A stretch of DNA of 64,000 bases from Spinacia oleracea (GCF_020520425.1 NC_079490.1:2046001-2110000); one strand, 5' to 3'; positions 35,844 through 46,690 are shown, counted from the stretch's first letter. Numbers and translations are program-made. The notes: a model not told the origin generated them from the sequence alone.

Positions 35844-36996
35844 TAGGGGCACCCAAAAGTTATAAAATGGGGGTCCAAATTTTGATAAAGCTTCACTGCA
35901 CAAAAATTATAAAAAGTCACCTACAAATTTCAAAATCCAAAATAATAATTCGTTCATAAGATACAAGTAACACATGATAATTATTACAAAAAATTACAAT
36001 TATCCGCGACGATTTTGCATTCCTCAAAACCGCTTCATAATATTATCATCACTAATAAGCTAGTAACAGATAAATTTCATAAGCTCATTTTCATAATTCT
36101 AATCCTTCTAAGACTAATATGCGATCCTTGTTGTTCAATGCAAACAATGGCCTATAAATACCGGAAATGAATCAAATGATTGATAATGTAATATATAAGT
36201 GAAACATAAAACTTTTTAATCCGAAATACTCCTAATAATAGACCAATTACTCTCTTTCATAAATTGATCCATGTGACTGATGTGAGAGAAAACTCCTAGA
36301 ACAGTCGGACAAAATAAAAATCATGAGAATATGCTAATCGACTAATCAACTAAAACACTAATCCATTGTCAAAGATCGATAATCTAAACACTAAAAAGTT
36401 AATCAATCACTCAAAATTTAATTTATACAAAATTACTTAAGATTGAACCATTGATTAATTGAAAAATTATGAGTAAAGAGAACAATACTGCTAAAATTAT
36501 AAAGAGGGTTTGAGAAGTTGTTTTCCTTTGTTTTTTATTCATTGTTTCAATATACACGACTGCCAAGATATATACTCCAGCCCGGCCCCTAGGTTAATTA
36601 CAAAATCTAGTCCATTAAGGAAACTAAATAAGGATAATATATATGACAGAATATATTTACAATATTAAGTTCTTAATTACACGAAACTTCCATATTTTGT
36701 ATTATATTTAGTCAATATTACCTAGAGTAATCTAACGTCCAATTAGCATAATTGTAGGATAATTAGTATCATTGTAGTCGATTAACTCATTGATAGTAGG
36801 AGTATACCACGCATATAACTATGTAAAGGCTAAGTAAATTCCTTTATTGTTTTCCAACAATCTATTTGTCCTACTCATTATTGTTTTTCCTATTTAAATA
36901 TTATTTTTTTCCCCCCAAAACGCATATACTTTCTAAATTTTTTTCAAAAATTATGGAGGTCCCTATGTACCTTTTGAGAGCACCATAGGTCCGCCA
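35844..36996. mobile_element. 1.15-kb element with 10-bp target duplication
   Basis: TGTCACGTAG stands at 35834-35843 and again at 36997-37006. The left edge reads TAGGGGCACCC and the right GGTCCGCCA, only weakly inverted. The right edge resembles the hAT end (TGGCGG in reverse). The interior is AT-rich with no ORF. Class uncertain: hAT or Mutator type. Confidence 0.55.
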
Positions 36997-37538
36997 TGTC
37001 ACGTAGCATTCCCACATCATCCACTCACCAAGTGTTAAAAGTATAATAAATTTCAATAATTTTTTCATGAATAAAATTAATAATTAAATATTTTGATTAT
37101 CCATCAGTACCATGAATAAAATGTAAAGTTTTCCAATTAGGGTTAAGGATTAGGGTTTAGGGCAATATTCGAAAATTATGCATGCACACTACATTCTACG
37201 TATCCATACACTAAAAAATCTTCATTTTCTCTCTCCTAATTATTTTTCCCAAAAAAAAACCGTAATTACTAAAAATTAAACATAGAAAGAAAATAAATAA
37301 AAATTTGAATTTCAAATTCCCATACCACTTTAAATTAGATTGAACCCTAGGATATGAAACTATTTCAAACTCATTTTTAAGAGGGAAACGTCAATAAAAA
37401 ATAAAAAAAATTAACCAAAAGTTCAAACAGGCTCTCTCAACTTAATTAAGGTATGTCTGTAATTTTTCTGTTTCCTCTTCACCTTTTTTATCTTTGCTTG
37501 TTGTTGTTGTTGTTGTAATTAGGCAGTGAACTTGTAAC

Positions 37539-37930
37539 TAGATCTGGTTATCGGGCGGGGCGGGTCAGGGTCGGTGCGGGTCAAAAGAGGGTCGGGTATT
37601 GAAAGGGTCATTTTTAGCGGGTCGATAATGGGCGGGTCAAAAGCGGGTCGCGGGTCATTAGCGGGTCATTAGTGGGCGGGTCAATAAACGAGCAATGAAA
37701 AATGAAAAACAAAAGAGCCATGTGCAAGTACAAGTAAATACGAAGCTATACACGTAATTTTTTATATCATTACTATTTTAATTTTCAAAATAATTGTAGT
37801 ATAAGTTTGACCCTATAATGACCATATCCAATAAAGGTCCTGTCCAATAAAAGCCCTGTCCAATAAAAGCCCTATTAACTTGACCCTAACCCTATATCCA
37901 TTGGACTACCCTGTCCAATAACCAGGTCTA
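37539..37930. mobile_element. hAT-type MITE, TAGAYCTGRTTA ends
   Basis: Ends TAGATCTGGTTATCGGGC and GTCCAATAACCAGGTCTA are inverted with few changes. The duplication ACTTGTAAC is at 37530-37538 and 37930-37938 (8 or 9 bp). Inside are repeats of GGGCGGGTCA and GCGGGTCATTAG on one side and GTCCAATAAA.GCCCT on the other. Related in ends to 15483-16004. Confidence 0.7.
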
Positions 37931-38074
37931 CTTGTAACCGGTACCGTTACCTCACGCCCACGGAGTAAGAAGGAAAGAATGCACCAGAGAGCGGGGATGG
38001 TTTACTTGTAACTTGTTACTTCCATTTATTTTCTCCCTATTCATTATTCAATCTTTTCTTTGCACAAATTATTA

Positions 38075-38470
38075 GGTACATCCGGTTGTATGTAGCTCTA
38101 CATGCAACCGGATTATTTTGTATTTTCTAATCCCTCAAAAAAAGCATATTTTTCAGTTTAAAAGCACGATTTTCAGTTTAAAAATACATTTTTACAATTT
38201 TAATGCACATATGTTTTTCAAATATTATGATATTGAATATCTTCTTCCAAACCTAAACTTAAAAGATGAGCAACCAACATCAGTTTACATATCCGCTCAA
38301 ATTCTTCGCGCTTGTATGTTCTTTTGTACTAACAATGTGTTCTTTTGAAATGTATCTGCTTTTAAGCTGTAAAAATGTACTTTAACCTGTAAAAATGTGC
38401 TTTAAACTATAAAATTGTGCTTTTTAAGTGGTTAAAAATCAAAACTACCCGGTTGTTTGTAGGTTTTGAT
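38075..38470. repeat. hairpin-ended repeat
   Basis: Opens with a strong hairpin: CCGGTTGTATGTAG, CTC, then CTACATGCAACCGG. The interior has TTTTCAGTTTAAAA and CTGTAAAAATGTGCTTTAAA repeats. It closes with ACCCGGTTGTTTGTAGG. The same hairpin and interior words are at 63440-63560. It ends directly upstream of the HMG-like exons. Confidence 0.6.
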
Positions 38471-38490
38471 CTGATTTTTTTTAATTACAG

Positions 38491-38887
38491 AAAAGAGTAT
38501 CTGGATAAACTTCGTAAGGAGTATGGACCATTCCCAACCCAATCGGTAAGATCTCTTTTTTTCTACATAGCTTTTAATTAAAATTTAGTATCAATTAATA
38601 AATTTCTTTGTATAATCAGTTTGTTAATTCATGCACTTTTTTTTGTCAAATTAAGACACCACATAATCTCTTGAGGGAAGGATTTAATGAATGGAAATCC
38701 CTGCCTGATGATGTAAGTAAATCATGTTGAAAAACACATTATACATGCAATTAGTTTCCATAAAGCTAATTAATTAAGCAAGATGAGATTTTCAATTAAT
38801 TTTCAGAAAAAAGCTCCATATCTAGAGCCCATCAGACAAGAGATGAAGGCTATACGAGAGTGGAAGAAGAAAAGAATTAAGTTTTGA
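38491..38887 (+). CDS. HMG-box-like protein, last three exons (start not found)
   Basis: Exons 38491-38545, 38656-38712 and 38807-38887, each with good GT-AG borders and joined in one frame to a TGA stop. The translation runs KEYLDKLRKEYGPFPTQS, TPHNLLREGFNEWKSLPDD, KKAPYLEPIRQEMKAIREWK and then KKKRIKF. The pattern Trp-Lys-Ser-Leu...Lys-Lys-Ala-Pro-Tyr followed by a charged helix is that of the second half of an HMG box, a DNA-bending chromatin domain. The box is short, and no initiator exon could be found in the ~1.3 kb upstream, which is taken up by MITEs. This is either a gene whose first exon is further left or a truncated fragment. The Lys/Arg-rich tail would suit nuclear localisation. 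Confidence 0.5.
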
Positions 38888-38888
38888 A

Positions 38889-39295
38889 GGCTCTGTTCGG
38901 CAAAATTAGCGGTAGCGGGTAGCGGTTAGCGGTTAGCGGTTGAGTAGCGGGTAGCGGTTAAAGTAGCGAGTAGCGGTGAATAGTAGCGGGTAACGGTTAG
39001 CTATCGAAGTAGCGGTAACTAATATGAGTGCTCGGTAAAAGTACCAGTTGATATTATAAAAATAAAAATAAAAGCAAGAATATTATTTAAAACTTTATTA
39101 TAAATTTGTCAAACGCTACCCGCTACCTTAAACGCTACTAATTTTAACGTTTGACAAAAGCTACCCAACTGCTACCTCAACCGCTAACCGCTACCTAAAT
39201 CGCTACTTTACCAACCACTTACAAATTTTACAAGTAGCGTCTTGACTAAGTCAAAACGCTACCCGCTACCTCAAACGCTACCGCCAAACACGCCC
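38889..39295. mobile_element. GTAGCGG-rich fold-back MITE
   Basis: The left arm is built of GTAGCGGTTAGCGG words and the right arm of the complementary CCGCTACC and AACGCTACC, so the element can fold on itself. The ends GGCTCTGTTCGG and CCAAACACGCCC are inverse, with GAA on both sides (38886-38888 and 39296-39298), as in Harbinger-type MITEs. It is inserted exactly behind the stop codon of the HMG-like exons. Confidence 0.65.
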
Positions 39296-39406
39296 GAAGT
39301 ATGAACATGACAGTTGTGTGGTGTGGTGTGGTATAGTTGTTTAACGGTTGGTTTTGACAGTTAAATTGTCTAGTAATATTTTGTTATGTATTGGTTCAGA
39401 ATAACT

Positions 39407-40101
39407 AGGGGTGAGCAAAAAAATCTGAATAAATGGATATCCATATTTCCTATCCGTTATTCGGTTTAAATATTCGAATTTTCGGATAACCGATCCGATA
39501 AAACCGGATCGGATATAGATATTCAATCTGAATTTTTGAGGAAAAAAACGGATCTGATTCGGATCAGGATTTTTAAGATTCGGATATCCGAATTTGATCC
39601 GAATTTTGCAATTTCATATTAAAAAATAAATTCAAGATTTAATTACAAAATAGAAAAGAAACCCTATACAAGATAAACTCTTGTAGACTAAGATATATTA
39701 TTAGATTTACAACATAACGGATGTAACGTGACTTGCAACCCTAGAAGAGTACAAAGACTACTTATTAACACTTTGGAGCATATTTTATTTTTGTCAAACA
39801 ATTGTTTCTTTCGGTATTGTAGTATTGCCGTAATGAATTTTTGGTACTAATAGTTAATTAAATAGGAATATATGATTATTAGAAGAAAAATAAAAGATCT
39901 TATTAACAAGGTATTAAGAATTACTTTGAATAAATCGGATTCGGTTATCCGAATTTCCGACCCGGTTAAATTGGATATCCAAAAAACCGAATATCCGGTT
40001 AAACCGACTCGAATTCGGATCATAATTTTTGTGATCCAGAAAATCGGGTATCCAACCCGGTTTATAAAATCGGTCCTGATATCCGGTTTTGCCCACCTCT
40101 A
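39407..40101. mobile_element. GGATATCCG-rich MITE with 9-bp duplication
   Basis: The 9-bp duplication AGAATAACT is at 39398-39406 and 40102-40110. The ends AGGGGTGAGCAAAA and TTTTGCCCACCTCTA are near inverse. The interior is packed with CGGATATCC, ATTCGGAT and AACCGAAT words on both sides of a plain AT-rich middle. An 8-9-bp duplication suits hAT or Mutator. Confidence 0.75.
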
Positions 40102-40135
40102 AGAATAACTAGATCAATAATTGATAGTATTAACA

Positions 40136-40909
40136 CGATCCAGAGTGGGCCTGGCCCATTTAGGCACACAACCCGTAGGCTCGACCCGAAATTCGACCCG
40201 GCCCACAACTACCTTTACGTGCTAGTTTGAGCTGTATCAATTGTTTGAGGCCAATAATGGATGTACTTAGATTCATATAGGTCAGTTCATGTCATGTGTG
40301 ATAGAAAATTAGAAACCATGTGAAGATGACTTAAAAGTGTGCACTAATTGTATTTCTAACTCCTACGCAAATGATATTGGACCACCCTTTTGTTAATTCA
40401 CAAGACCATCCTAATCAGTTTTCTAATTTTTGTATGTATTAGCGTGAGCTCGTGATATACCCCCTATATTAAAATTAAGGGGTCGTTTTGTTCGCAAAAC
40501 TGAAAATGGAATGGTAATCCATACCTGCATAAGAGGAATGAATTTTAAAACTCATACCAATATGAAATATGATACACCCTTTCATAATTAAAAATATGAT
40601 ATGATCCTACATAAAAAAAATCCTATATAATTGATTTGCTATCTCGATTCTCTATGTGTCACATGTAGGGGTGTTAATGAGCCGAGATTGAGCCGAGCCT
40701 ATACTTGAGCTCGAAACTCGTGAGCACAGGCTTGACTCGAGCTGTATCAATTGTTTCAAGCCAATAATGGATGTACTTGATTCATGTAGGTTAGTTCATG
40801 TCATGTGTGATAGAAATTAGGTGGGACGTCCAAAATCCAGTTGAGTGGCTATAATTTTAGTACCAAGTATGCATTAATGCAACCCTACCCTGCTAATTTA
40901 AGAAGCAGT
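40136..40909. repeat. direct repeat pair and GGCCC scrap
   Basis: About 90 bp (GAGCTGTATCAATTGTTT, GCCAATAATGGATGTACTT, CATGTCATGTGTGATAGAAA) occur at 40228-40318 and again at 40738-40828. Between the pair is TAGGGGTGTTAATGAGCC, which looks like the left end of another AGGGGTG element. The first copy is preceded by a GGCCC-rich scrap. Confidence 0.6.
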
Positions 40910-41198
40910 CACTACAAAAAAATTATTTTATAGAGACGAGGGATTTCGTCTCTAAATAGTCCAAATCCGTCTCAAAATGATGATTGGAGACGGATTTGAG
41001 ACGAAATGGGGCGTCTCTATAGAGGGCGTCTCAAAAAAATTTGAGACGGAATTTTGGCAAGTCCATTACAAATTTGAGACGAAAAGTTTGATACTCAATT
41101 TTAATTTAGAGACGAAATTTTAGTAATCCGTCTCAAGTTTGAGATGCTTATAGTTTCCGTCTCAAATTCCGTCCCTAATAATCCATAATTTTGTAGGG
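40910..41198. mobile_element. non-autonomous CACTA element
   Basis: A 289-bp element starting CACTACAAAAAAATT and ending AATTTTGTAGGG, with AGT on both sides (40907-40909 and 41199-41201), the 3-bp duplication of CACTA transposons. The interior carries the usual subterminal array, here about ten copies of GAGACGGA / TCCGTCTCAAAT in both orientations. Confidence 0.85.
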
Positions 41199-41349
41199 AG
41201 TACCCTTACTAATTTAAGGAGTATGCAATAATTCAACCCTACCTTGCTAAAGTTGGCTTACATTAACTGATTATTATGTTCATAAGATGTTGTTTCATGA
41301 TGTCTCGTGGATCACATTTTGTAAGGGTAATATAGTAATTACCTACTTA

Positions 41350-41607
41350 CTACCTCTGTTTTAAAAATTCTTTACACTTATTATCTACACGAACCCCACC
41401 CCGGTGCAATGTTTGACTGTTAATATATCCGATTCTGCACGACAAAAAAATTATAAAAAGTTGATATCTATATTTATATTTTGAAACGAATCTAACAAGA
41501 TATATCATGATAATTTTTTGATAAATATGATAGTGAGAATTTATGGTCAAAGTTTTAATTATTGGTCACATTTTTACAAAGCGTAAATACTAATGAAACG
41601 GAGGTAG
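41350..41607. mobile_element. Stowaway-type MITE
   Basis: TA duplications at 41348-41349 and 41608-41609. Ends CTACCTCTGTTTTAAAAATT and the near inverse TACTAATGAAACGGAGGTAG. Confidence 0.8.
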
Positions 41608-41867
41608 TACATGTTCATAAGATGTTGTTTCATGGCTTCATGCCTAAACCGCTCGTTTGTATATGTGTAATATTTGTTATAAGGAAGCTCATGTATACAA
41701 AGTAGCGACAACTTTTGTGTAACTAAGACCGTCTTATCGGAAAGATCACTGCATTTTGATTGTTTAATTAATTCGTTTTATTTTTTTTAATAATGGGTTC
41801 TATATTGTTTAACTAATTAGTTTTATTGTTTAACTAATTAGTTTCATTTATTAACTTATTCGGAGTA

Positions 41868-42133
41868 CTACCTCGTTTCATTAATTTCTTTACGCTTTGA
41901 AAAATTTGTCTAACAGTAAAAAACTTTGACCATAAATTCTGACTATAATATCTGTAAAAAATTATCATGAGATATCTAGCTTGTTAGATTCTTCTCAAAA
42001 AGTATTTTATAAATATTAACTTTTTATATTTTTTGTCAATACAGAATTGGATATATATATTAACTACCAAACATTATACTGAAATACAATCCGTGCAAAT
42101 AGTAAGTGTAACAACTTATTGAAACGGATGTAG
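41868..42133. mobile_element. Stowaway-type MITE
   Basis: TA duplications at 41866-41867 and 42134-42135. Ends CTACCTCGTTTCATTAATTT and the near inverse TTATTGAAACGGATGTAG. It lies 260 bp before the lipase start codon. Confidence 0.75.
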
Positions 42134-42392
42134 TATGATTCTGGCAGTATTATATTTGATCTGTTCTGATTATGGTCGTGCACGTACCCTCCTACCCCGC
42201 TACCCATGATGGGTAACGTCTGTTTCTGTCTGATATAATATGACAACAAGATGGTCTTTTGTATAAAACTGTCATATATAAAAGTTTGTAAAGTAGTTAA
42301 TATTTCATATAAAACACTTGCTTAAGCTAGTGTATACTACTTACATATTTGCCTAATTTCCCCTCCTCTTTCACCCTTATCCCACCCCCAAA

Positions 42393-45300
42393 ATGGGTTC
42401 TCTAACATTCACCCCTAACCTTCTTCAAGGCAAACTACTAAAACAACCTTCCCACAACCACCTCTCCCTTCATGCATGGAAGAACCTTAACCTTAACCTT
42501 AACCTTAGCAAAAGACGATTTCGTCCTCGTTCATCCAACTCCACCAAAACAATAACAACAACTCCGTTACCGGAATCATCACCACCACCACCACCATCGC
42601 CGCCGTCACCGGTGGAGGAATTCGAATCCATAGAAAGCGAGTTTCTTCGAGATCTAAAGCTAGACCTTCAAGAAGATTCTAGGCTTTTACGTGAAATATG
42701 GAAAGATATTCAAGGTCGTAATGATTGGGAGGGATTAATTGACCCAATGAATTCCCATCTCCGGCGAGAAATACTCCGGTACGGGGAGTTTGCTCAATCT
42801 TCTTATGATTCGTTTGACTTTGACCCTCATTCTAAGTATTGTGGGTCTTGTAAGTATGCAAAATCGGAGTTTTTTGAGAAGATGGATATGGCTCACTATG
42901 GGTATAGTATATGCCGGTATGTCTTGTTACCTACATATATAAAAAAAAAAAAAATTTTTTATACTTCATCTGTTTCATAAATATCGCACCATTTGGTTTT
43001 ACACTGTTCACACTACGATTTTGATTATTTTTTGTGATTCATACGTAAGAAAATCTTAGTCATGTAAGGTCATTTTAGATTCGTTTCAACTAGAAGTGAT
43101 CAAAATCCGGGCCAGGGCGGGCTTTATCACAAAAAACATGCACAACCACATAAATTTGGGGCGGGTTTTACGGGCCACGACGGGTTTTTTGGGCCGAGTT
43201 CGGGTTTTGGCCTAAAATGCATATTTTAGGCTACCCAACCTCACACTTTTTCGGGTCGGGCCAGCGGGTCGGGCTATAGTTGATCAGGTCTAGTATCGAC
43301 ATATATATTTTAAATATCAATTTCTTTTTTTTTATAATTTATACTTACACACAATTTGAGATATTAAAAGTCAAATTAACGTGTTAGAGTAGTAAAAGTC
43401 AACCATGCTTCATTTTCCAAAACACAATATCGTCATCGTTCATCCAACTCCACCACAATGATAACAACGACTCCGTTACCGAAAACTTCACCGGAGTCGC
43501 CATCATCATACTTTAGACTACCCCAAACACACACTTTTTCAAGTCGGGTAAGACCAGCAGGTCAGATTATAGCTGATCAGGTCTAAATTTCAAGCATGTT
43601 AATTAACATTGTTAATTATATCTTCTTCTCAATAACATGATTTTCTATAAATATCATGGATTAATTTCTTTCTAATCTAAACTTCTACACATGCAACAAA
43701 AACAGATACCTCTATGCAACATCAAACATCAACCTAGAAAAATTCTTCAGAAAATCATCAAGCATAAGAAGCATATGGAGCCCACATGCCAACTGGATGG
43801 GTTACGTGGCAGTCACTAGTGATAAAGAGGAAATCAAGAGACTTGGTCGCAGGGATATACTTATTGTGTGGCGGGGCACAGTTACGTACTTAGAGTGGAT
43901 CCATGACCTTAAAAATATACTACGACCCGCCCATTTCAGAGATAACCCGCATGTTCAGATTGAATCCGGGTTTTATGATTTGTATACAACTAAGGAAGAA
44001 AATTGCAAGTTTTGCTCCTTTTCAGCTCGAGAGCAAGTCCTATCAGAGGTAATTAATATGATTTTTTTTTTATTATAAGTTAATAACTAACTTATACTTT
44101 TTAGTGTTATTTATTTTATTTTTATTTGAATTTTTTGTGTTTTACCACCTATAAACAAAAGTTCGAATTGTGATTTATCACCTAAAAATGTCAATTTTTT
44201 ATTTTACTACCTAAAAAATAATAAATAAAAAATTATTTAACCACCTTTTATAGCAAATTAACGGAATCGTTATTGAACCCACTTTAACGGCTTGTATAGC
44301 ATTTTCTTTATAAAATTCTACAACGTTTTCATGTTGTATAACATAAGTTTGTAGTTTGATTAATTTGGAGATTTGAAGTGCAAAAATGGGTGGTGAGAAT
44401 TTAAGAATAGTAGTAGAAGAAAGTGAAAAATTGAATGAGAAGGAGGAATAAACTAAAGAAGAGAATCACATAAATTGGGTAAAGAATTGGGGGAAGCTTA
44501 ATTTGTGAGCTCCAAAATATAAATTGTGTGAATAGTGTTCAAAATTCAATTATGTCATGTAAATAAGAACAGAGTAAGTATAAGTTTGTAATTTGATTAA
44601 TTTGGAAATTTGAAGTGCAAAAATGGGTGGTGATAGATTGGTGAGAATTTAAGAATAGTAAAGAAGAGAATCACATAAATTGGGTAAAGAATTAGGGGGG
44701 AAGCTTCATTTGTGAGTTCCACATACAGTGTCATTAACTTTACCGTTAAAAGGTGGTAAAATAAACTCTTTTTTTTATTGTTTTTAAGTGGTAAAATAAA
44801 AGTTTAAGATATTTAGGTGGATGAACGCAAATTCAGATTTTTTTTTTCAGGTGGTAAATAAAAAAATCGTTTTTATTTTACCAATATATTTCCTCCATTC
44901 TTTTTTAAATGACACAATTGTACTTTTGGCACTATTCATATAATATACTTTGACCATCAATTGTGATTTATACTTAACAAAAAATATAGTCATGTGGGGT
45001 CTTGTTATAATCGTCTCATCCTATAGTTTTATAATATCAAATTTTTATAATTTTTAACCATTGATAATAAAAGATATTAATGGTTGAAATATTGCATTGG
45101 CAAACGTGACAAAAAAATTGTGTCATTTAATAAAGAATGGAGGAAGTATATAAGAGCATCTTTAATGGTAAGCTAATTGGTAAGTTGCTTTCATTTGCCA
45201 CATCAGAATTTCAAGCTACTATTTTTTCATGTGTATTTTGCTCCAATGGTTAGCAAGTTGCTTGAGTTTTTAAACCATTTTTTTAAAATTTATTTTTATT

Positions 45301-46268
45301 ACAATTCACATGTTTATCAAATAAACAAATTTTCTTTTCCGTTCTTTTTTTCCCCAAGCTAATTAGCTTTGTAGAGCTAATTTGCTTAACTTGGCTAATT
45401 GTTCATATGTACTCCAATGGTTGGCTAGTAGCTAGAAAATTTATGAAAATTGCAAGCTAGTCCCTATATGTAACCATTGGAGATGCTCTAACTTTACTAA
45501 CTTCTTAAATTTCACCACCACTTAACGTGATTCTCAAACTAGGTAAAAAGACTGGTGGAGCGATTCAAAGACGAGGAACTCAGCATAACAATCACAGGAC
45601 ACAGCTTAGGGGGAGCCCTAGCTTTACTAAGTGCCTATGATATAGCCGAAATGAGGCTCAACATTGTTAAAAATGAGAAGAATAAAACCAAGAAAATACC
45701 ACTCTCAATATTCTCCTTTGCAAGCCCTAGAGTTGGTAACCTAAAATTCAAAGAAAGATGTGATGAATTAGGACTTAAACAATTAAGAATCATAAACATT
45801 CATGATAAAGTCCCTACAATGCCTGGATTAATAGCAAATGAGAAGAACAAACTACAAAAGTATTTAGAGGAAAAGGTTCATTTTCCTTGGAGTTATGCCC
45901 ATGTGGGGACCGAGTTTGCGCTGGATCATACGCGTTCGCCGTTCCTGAAGCCGCCCACGGACGTGAGTTGTGCGCACAATCTCGAGGCGCACTTGCATCT
46001 CGTGGACGGGTATCAGGGGAAGGGGAGGAAGTTCTGTCTGACGACTAAGAGGGATGTTGCACTTGTTAATAAGGATTCGAATTTTCTGAAGAGCGAGTAT
46101 GGGGTCCCGCCGAAGTGGAGGCAAGATCTTAATAAGGGTATGGTGAGGAATGATGAGGGTCGGTGGGTGGTGCCTGATCGGGCTAGGGTCGAGCACCACC
46201 CGCCGGATACGGCTCATCATTTTGCTCTTGCTATGAAGTTTGCTCATGACCCGAGTTTTAACGTCTGA
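42393..46268 (+). CDS. plastid class 3 lipase (DAD1-like phospholipase A1)
   Basis: Three exons, 42393-42916, 43706-44048 and 45543-46268, 1593 nt, 530 aa plus TGA. Hydrolyses the sn-1 acyl chain of glycerolipids; relatives (DAD1, PLA1-I gamma group) release fatty acids in plastids and feed jasmonate synthesis. The first ~60 residues are Ser/Thr/Arg-rich, as in a chloroplast transit peptide, followed by a Pro-rich linker and an acidic start of the mature region (SIESEFLRDLKLDLQ). Then come WEGLIDPMNSHLRREILRYG, the oxyanion region IVWRGTVT, FSAREQVLSEV, and GHSLGG with nucleophile Ser about residue 310. The likely triad partners are Asp about 377 (NIHDKVP) and His about 441 (LHLVDGY). The N-terminal Asn-Leu repeat comes from an AACCTT hexamer repeat. 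The length fits the family. Exon 1 and tail fragments are copied nearby. Confidence 0.94.
43091..43294. repeat. GGGCC-rich MITE-like segment in lipase intron 1
   Basis: Begins TAGAAGTGATCAAAA and ends TTGATCAGGTCTA, matching the ends of the 15483 and 37539 elements. The interior is GGGCGGG/GGGCC-rich. No clear target duplication. A second end-like GATCAGGTCTAAA lies at 43577. Confidence 0.5.
43408..43508 (+). pseudogene. copy of lipase exon 1 fragment inside intron 1
   Basis: GTCATCGTTCATCCAACTCC, ACCA.AA..ATAACAAC, GACTCCGTTACCG and CACCGGAGTCGCCATCATC resemble the exon 1 stretch 42519-42612 that encodes the Ser/Thr-Pro linker. It is about 90 bp, diverged, and not flanked by splice sites. 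Confidence 0.7.
44140..44870. repeat. fold-back repeat with internal duplication in lipase intron 2
   Basis: The outer arms TTTTACCACCTATAAAC..ACTACCTAAAAAATAAT and TTAAGTGGTAAAATAAA..TTCAGGTGGTAAA are inverted. Inside, a ~140-bp unit (GATTTGAAGTGCAAAAATGG, GAGAATTTAAGAATAGTA, AATCACATAAATTGGGTAAA) occurs at 44360-44515 and 44595-44725. Probably a non-autonomous DNA transposon; no clean target duplication. Confidence 0.55.
44889..45146. mobile_element. Stowaway-type MITE
   Basis: Ends TTTCCTCCATTCTTTTTTAA and the near inverse TTAATAAAGAATGGAGGAAG next to TA (44887-44888 and 45147-45148). Sub-terminal ATGACACAATT is also inverted. Confidence 0.75.
45152..45491. mobile_element. MITE with GAGCATCTYYAATGG ends
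   Basis: Left AGAGCATCTTTAATGGTAAG and right TAACCATTGGAGATGCTCTA are inverses. The interior holds TCCAATGGTTAGCAAGTTGC and TCCAATGGTTGGCTAGTAGC. The right end is 50 bp from exon 3 of the lipase. Confidence 0.65.
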
Positions 46269-46435
46269 AGACTGGTAATGGGTGTACAACAAGCTAGGTG
46301 TATAGTTTGATGTTTGTGCTTGTAAGTTATTTTTACCGTTCCTATTCCATTCCAGAACAGTATGTACTAGTAAAATGTGGTTCTTGTCTTAAGGTTGTAC
46401 GAAATATCCTAGGACCAGCCACCGAGTTCTCATCC

Positions 46436-46690
46436 TAGCCCGGTGGGTTATGCCTGACCGGGCTAGGGTCAAGCACCACCCACCTGATATGGCCCATCAT
46501 TTTTCCCTTGCCATGAAGTTTGCTCATGATCCGAGTTTTAACGTCTAAAGACTGGTTAGGATCCTATAACAGAGTTTATAGTCTTTTATACACGCTATAC
46601 TGTGCTCTTAAAATATGTGGTTTGTGGTTCTCATCCTTGGATTGTACGAAATATCCTAGGACCAGCTACTTAGTTCTCACTCTAGGGTTA
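46436..46690 (+). pseudogene. tandem copy of the lipase gene tail
   Basis: The coding end 46165-46275 (CCTGATCGGGCTAGGGTC, GAGCACCACCCGCC, AAGTTTGCTCATGA) recurs at 46450-46560, and the UTR word TTGTACGAAATATCCTAGGA occurs at 46394 and 46642. So about 250 bp of coding end plus 3' UTR is tandemly doubled. The copy lies downstream of the stop and is not translated as part of the gene. Confidence 0.88.

Noticed and set aside
42480-42512. AACCTT hexamer run considered as telomere-like repeat
   Set aside because: It is short, within lipase exon 1, translates to the Asn-Leu repeat, and does not match the plant TTTAGGG telomere unit.
45864-46292. 142-codon minus-strand frame
   Set aside because: It is the antisense shadow of lipase exon 3.
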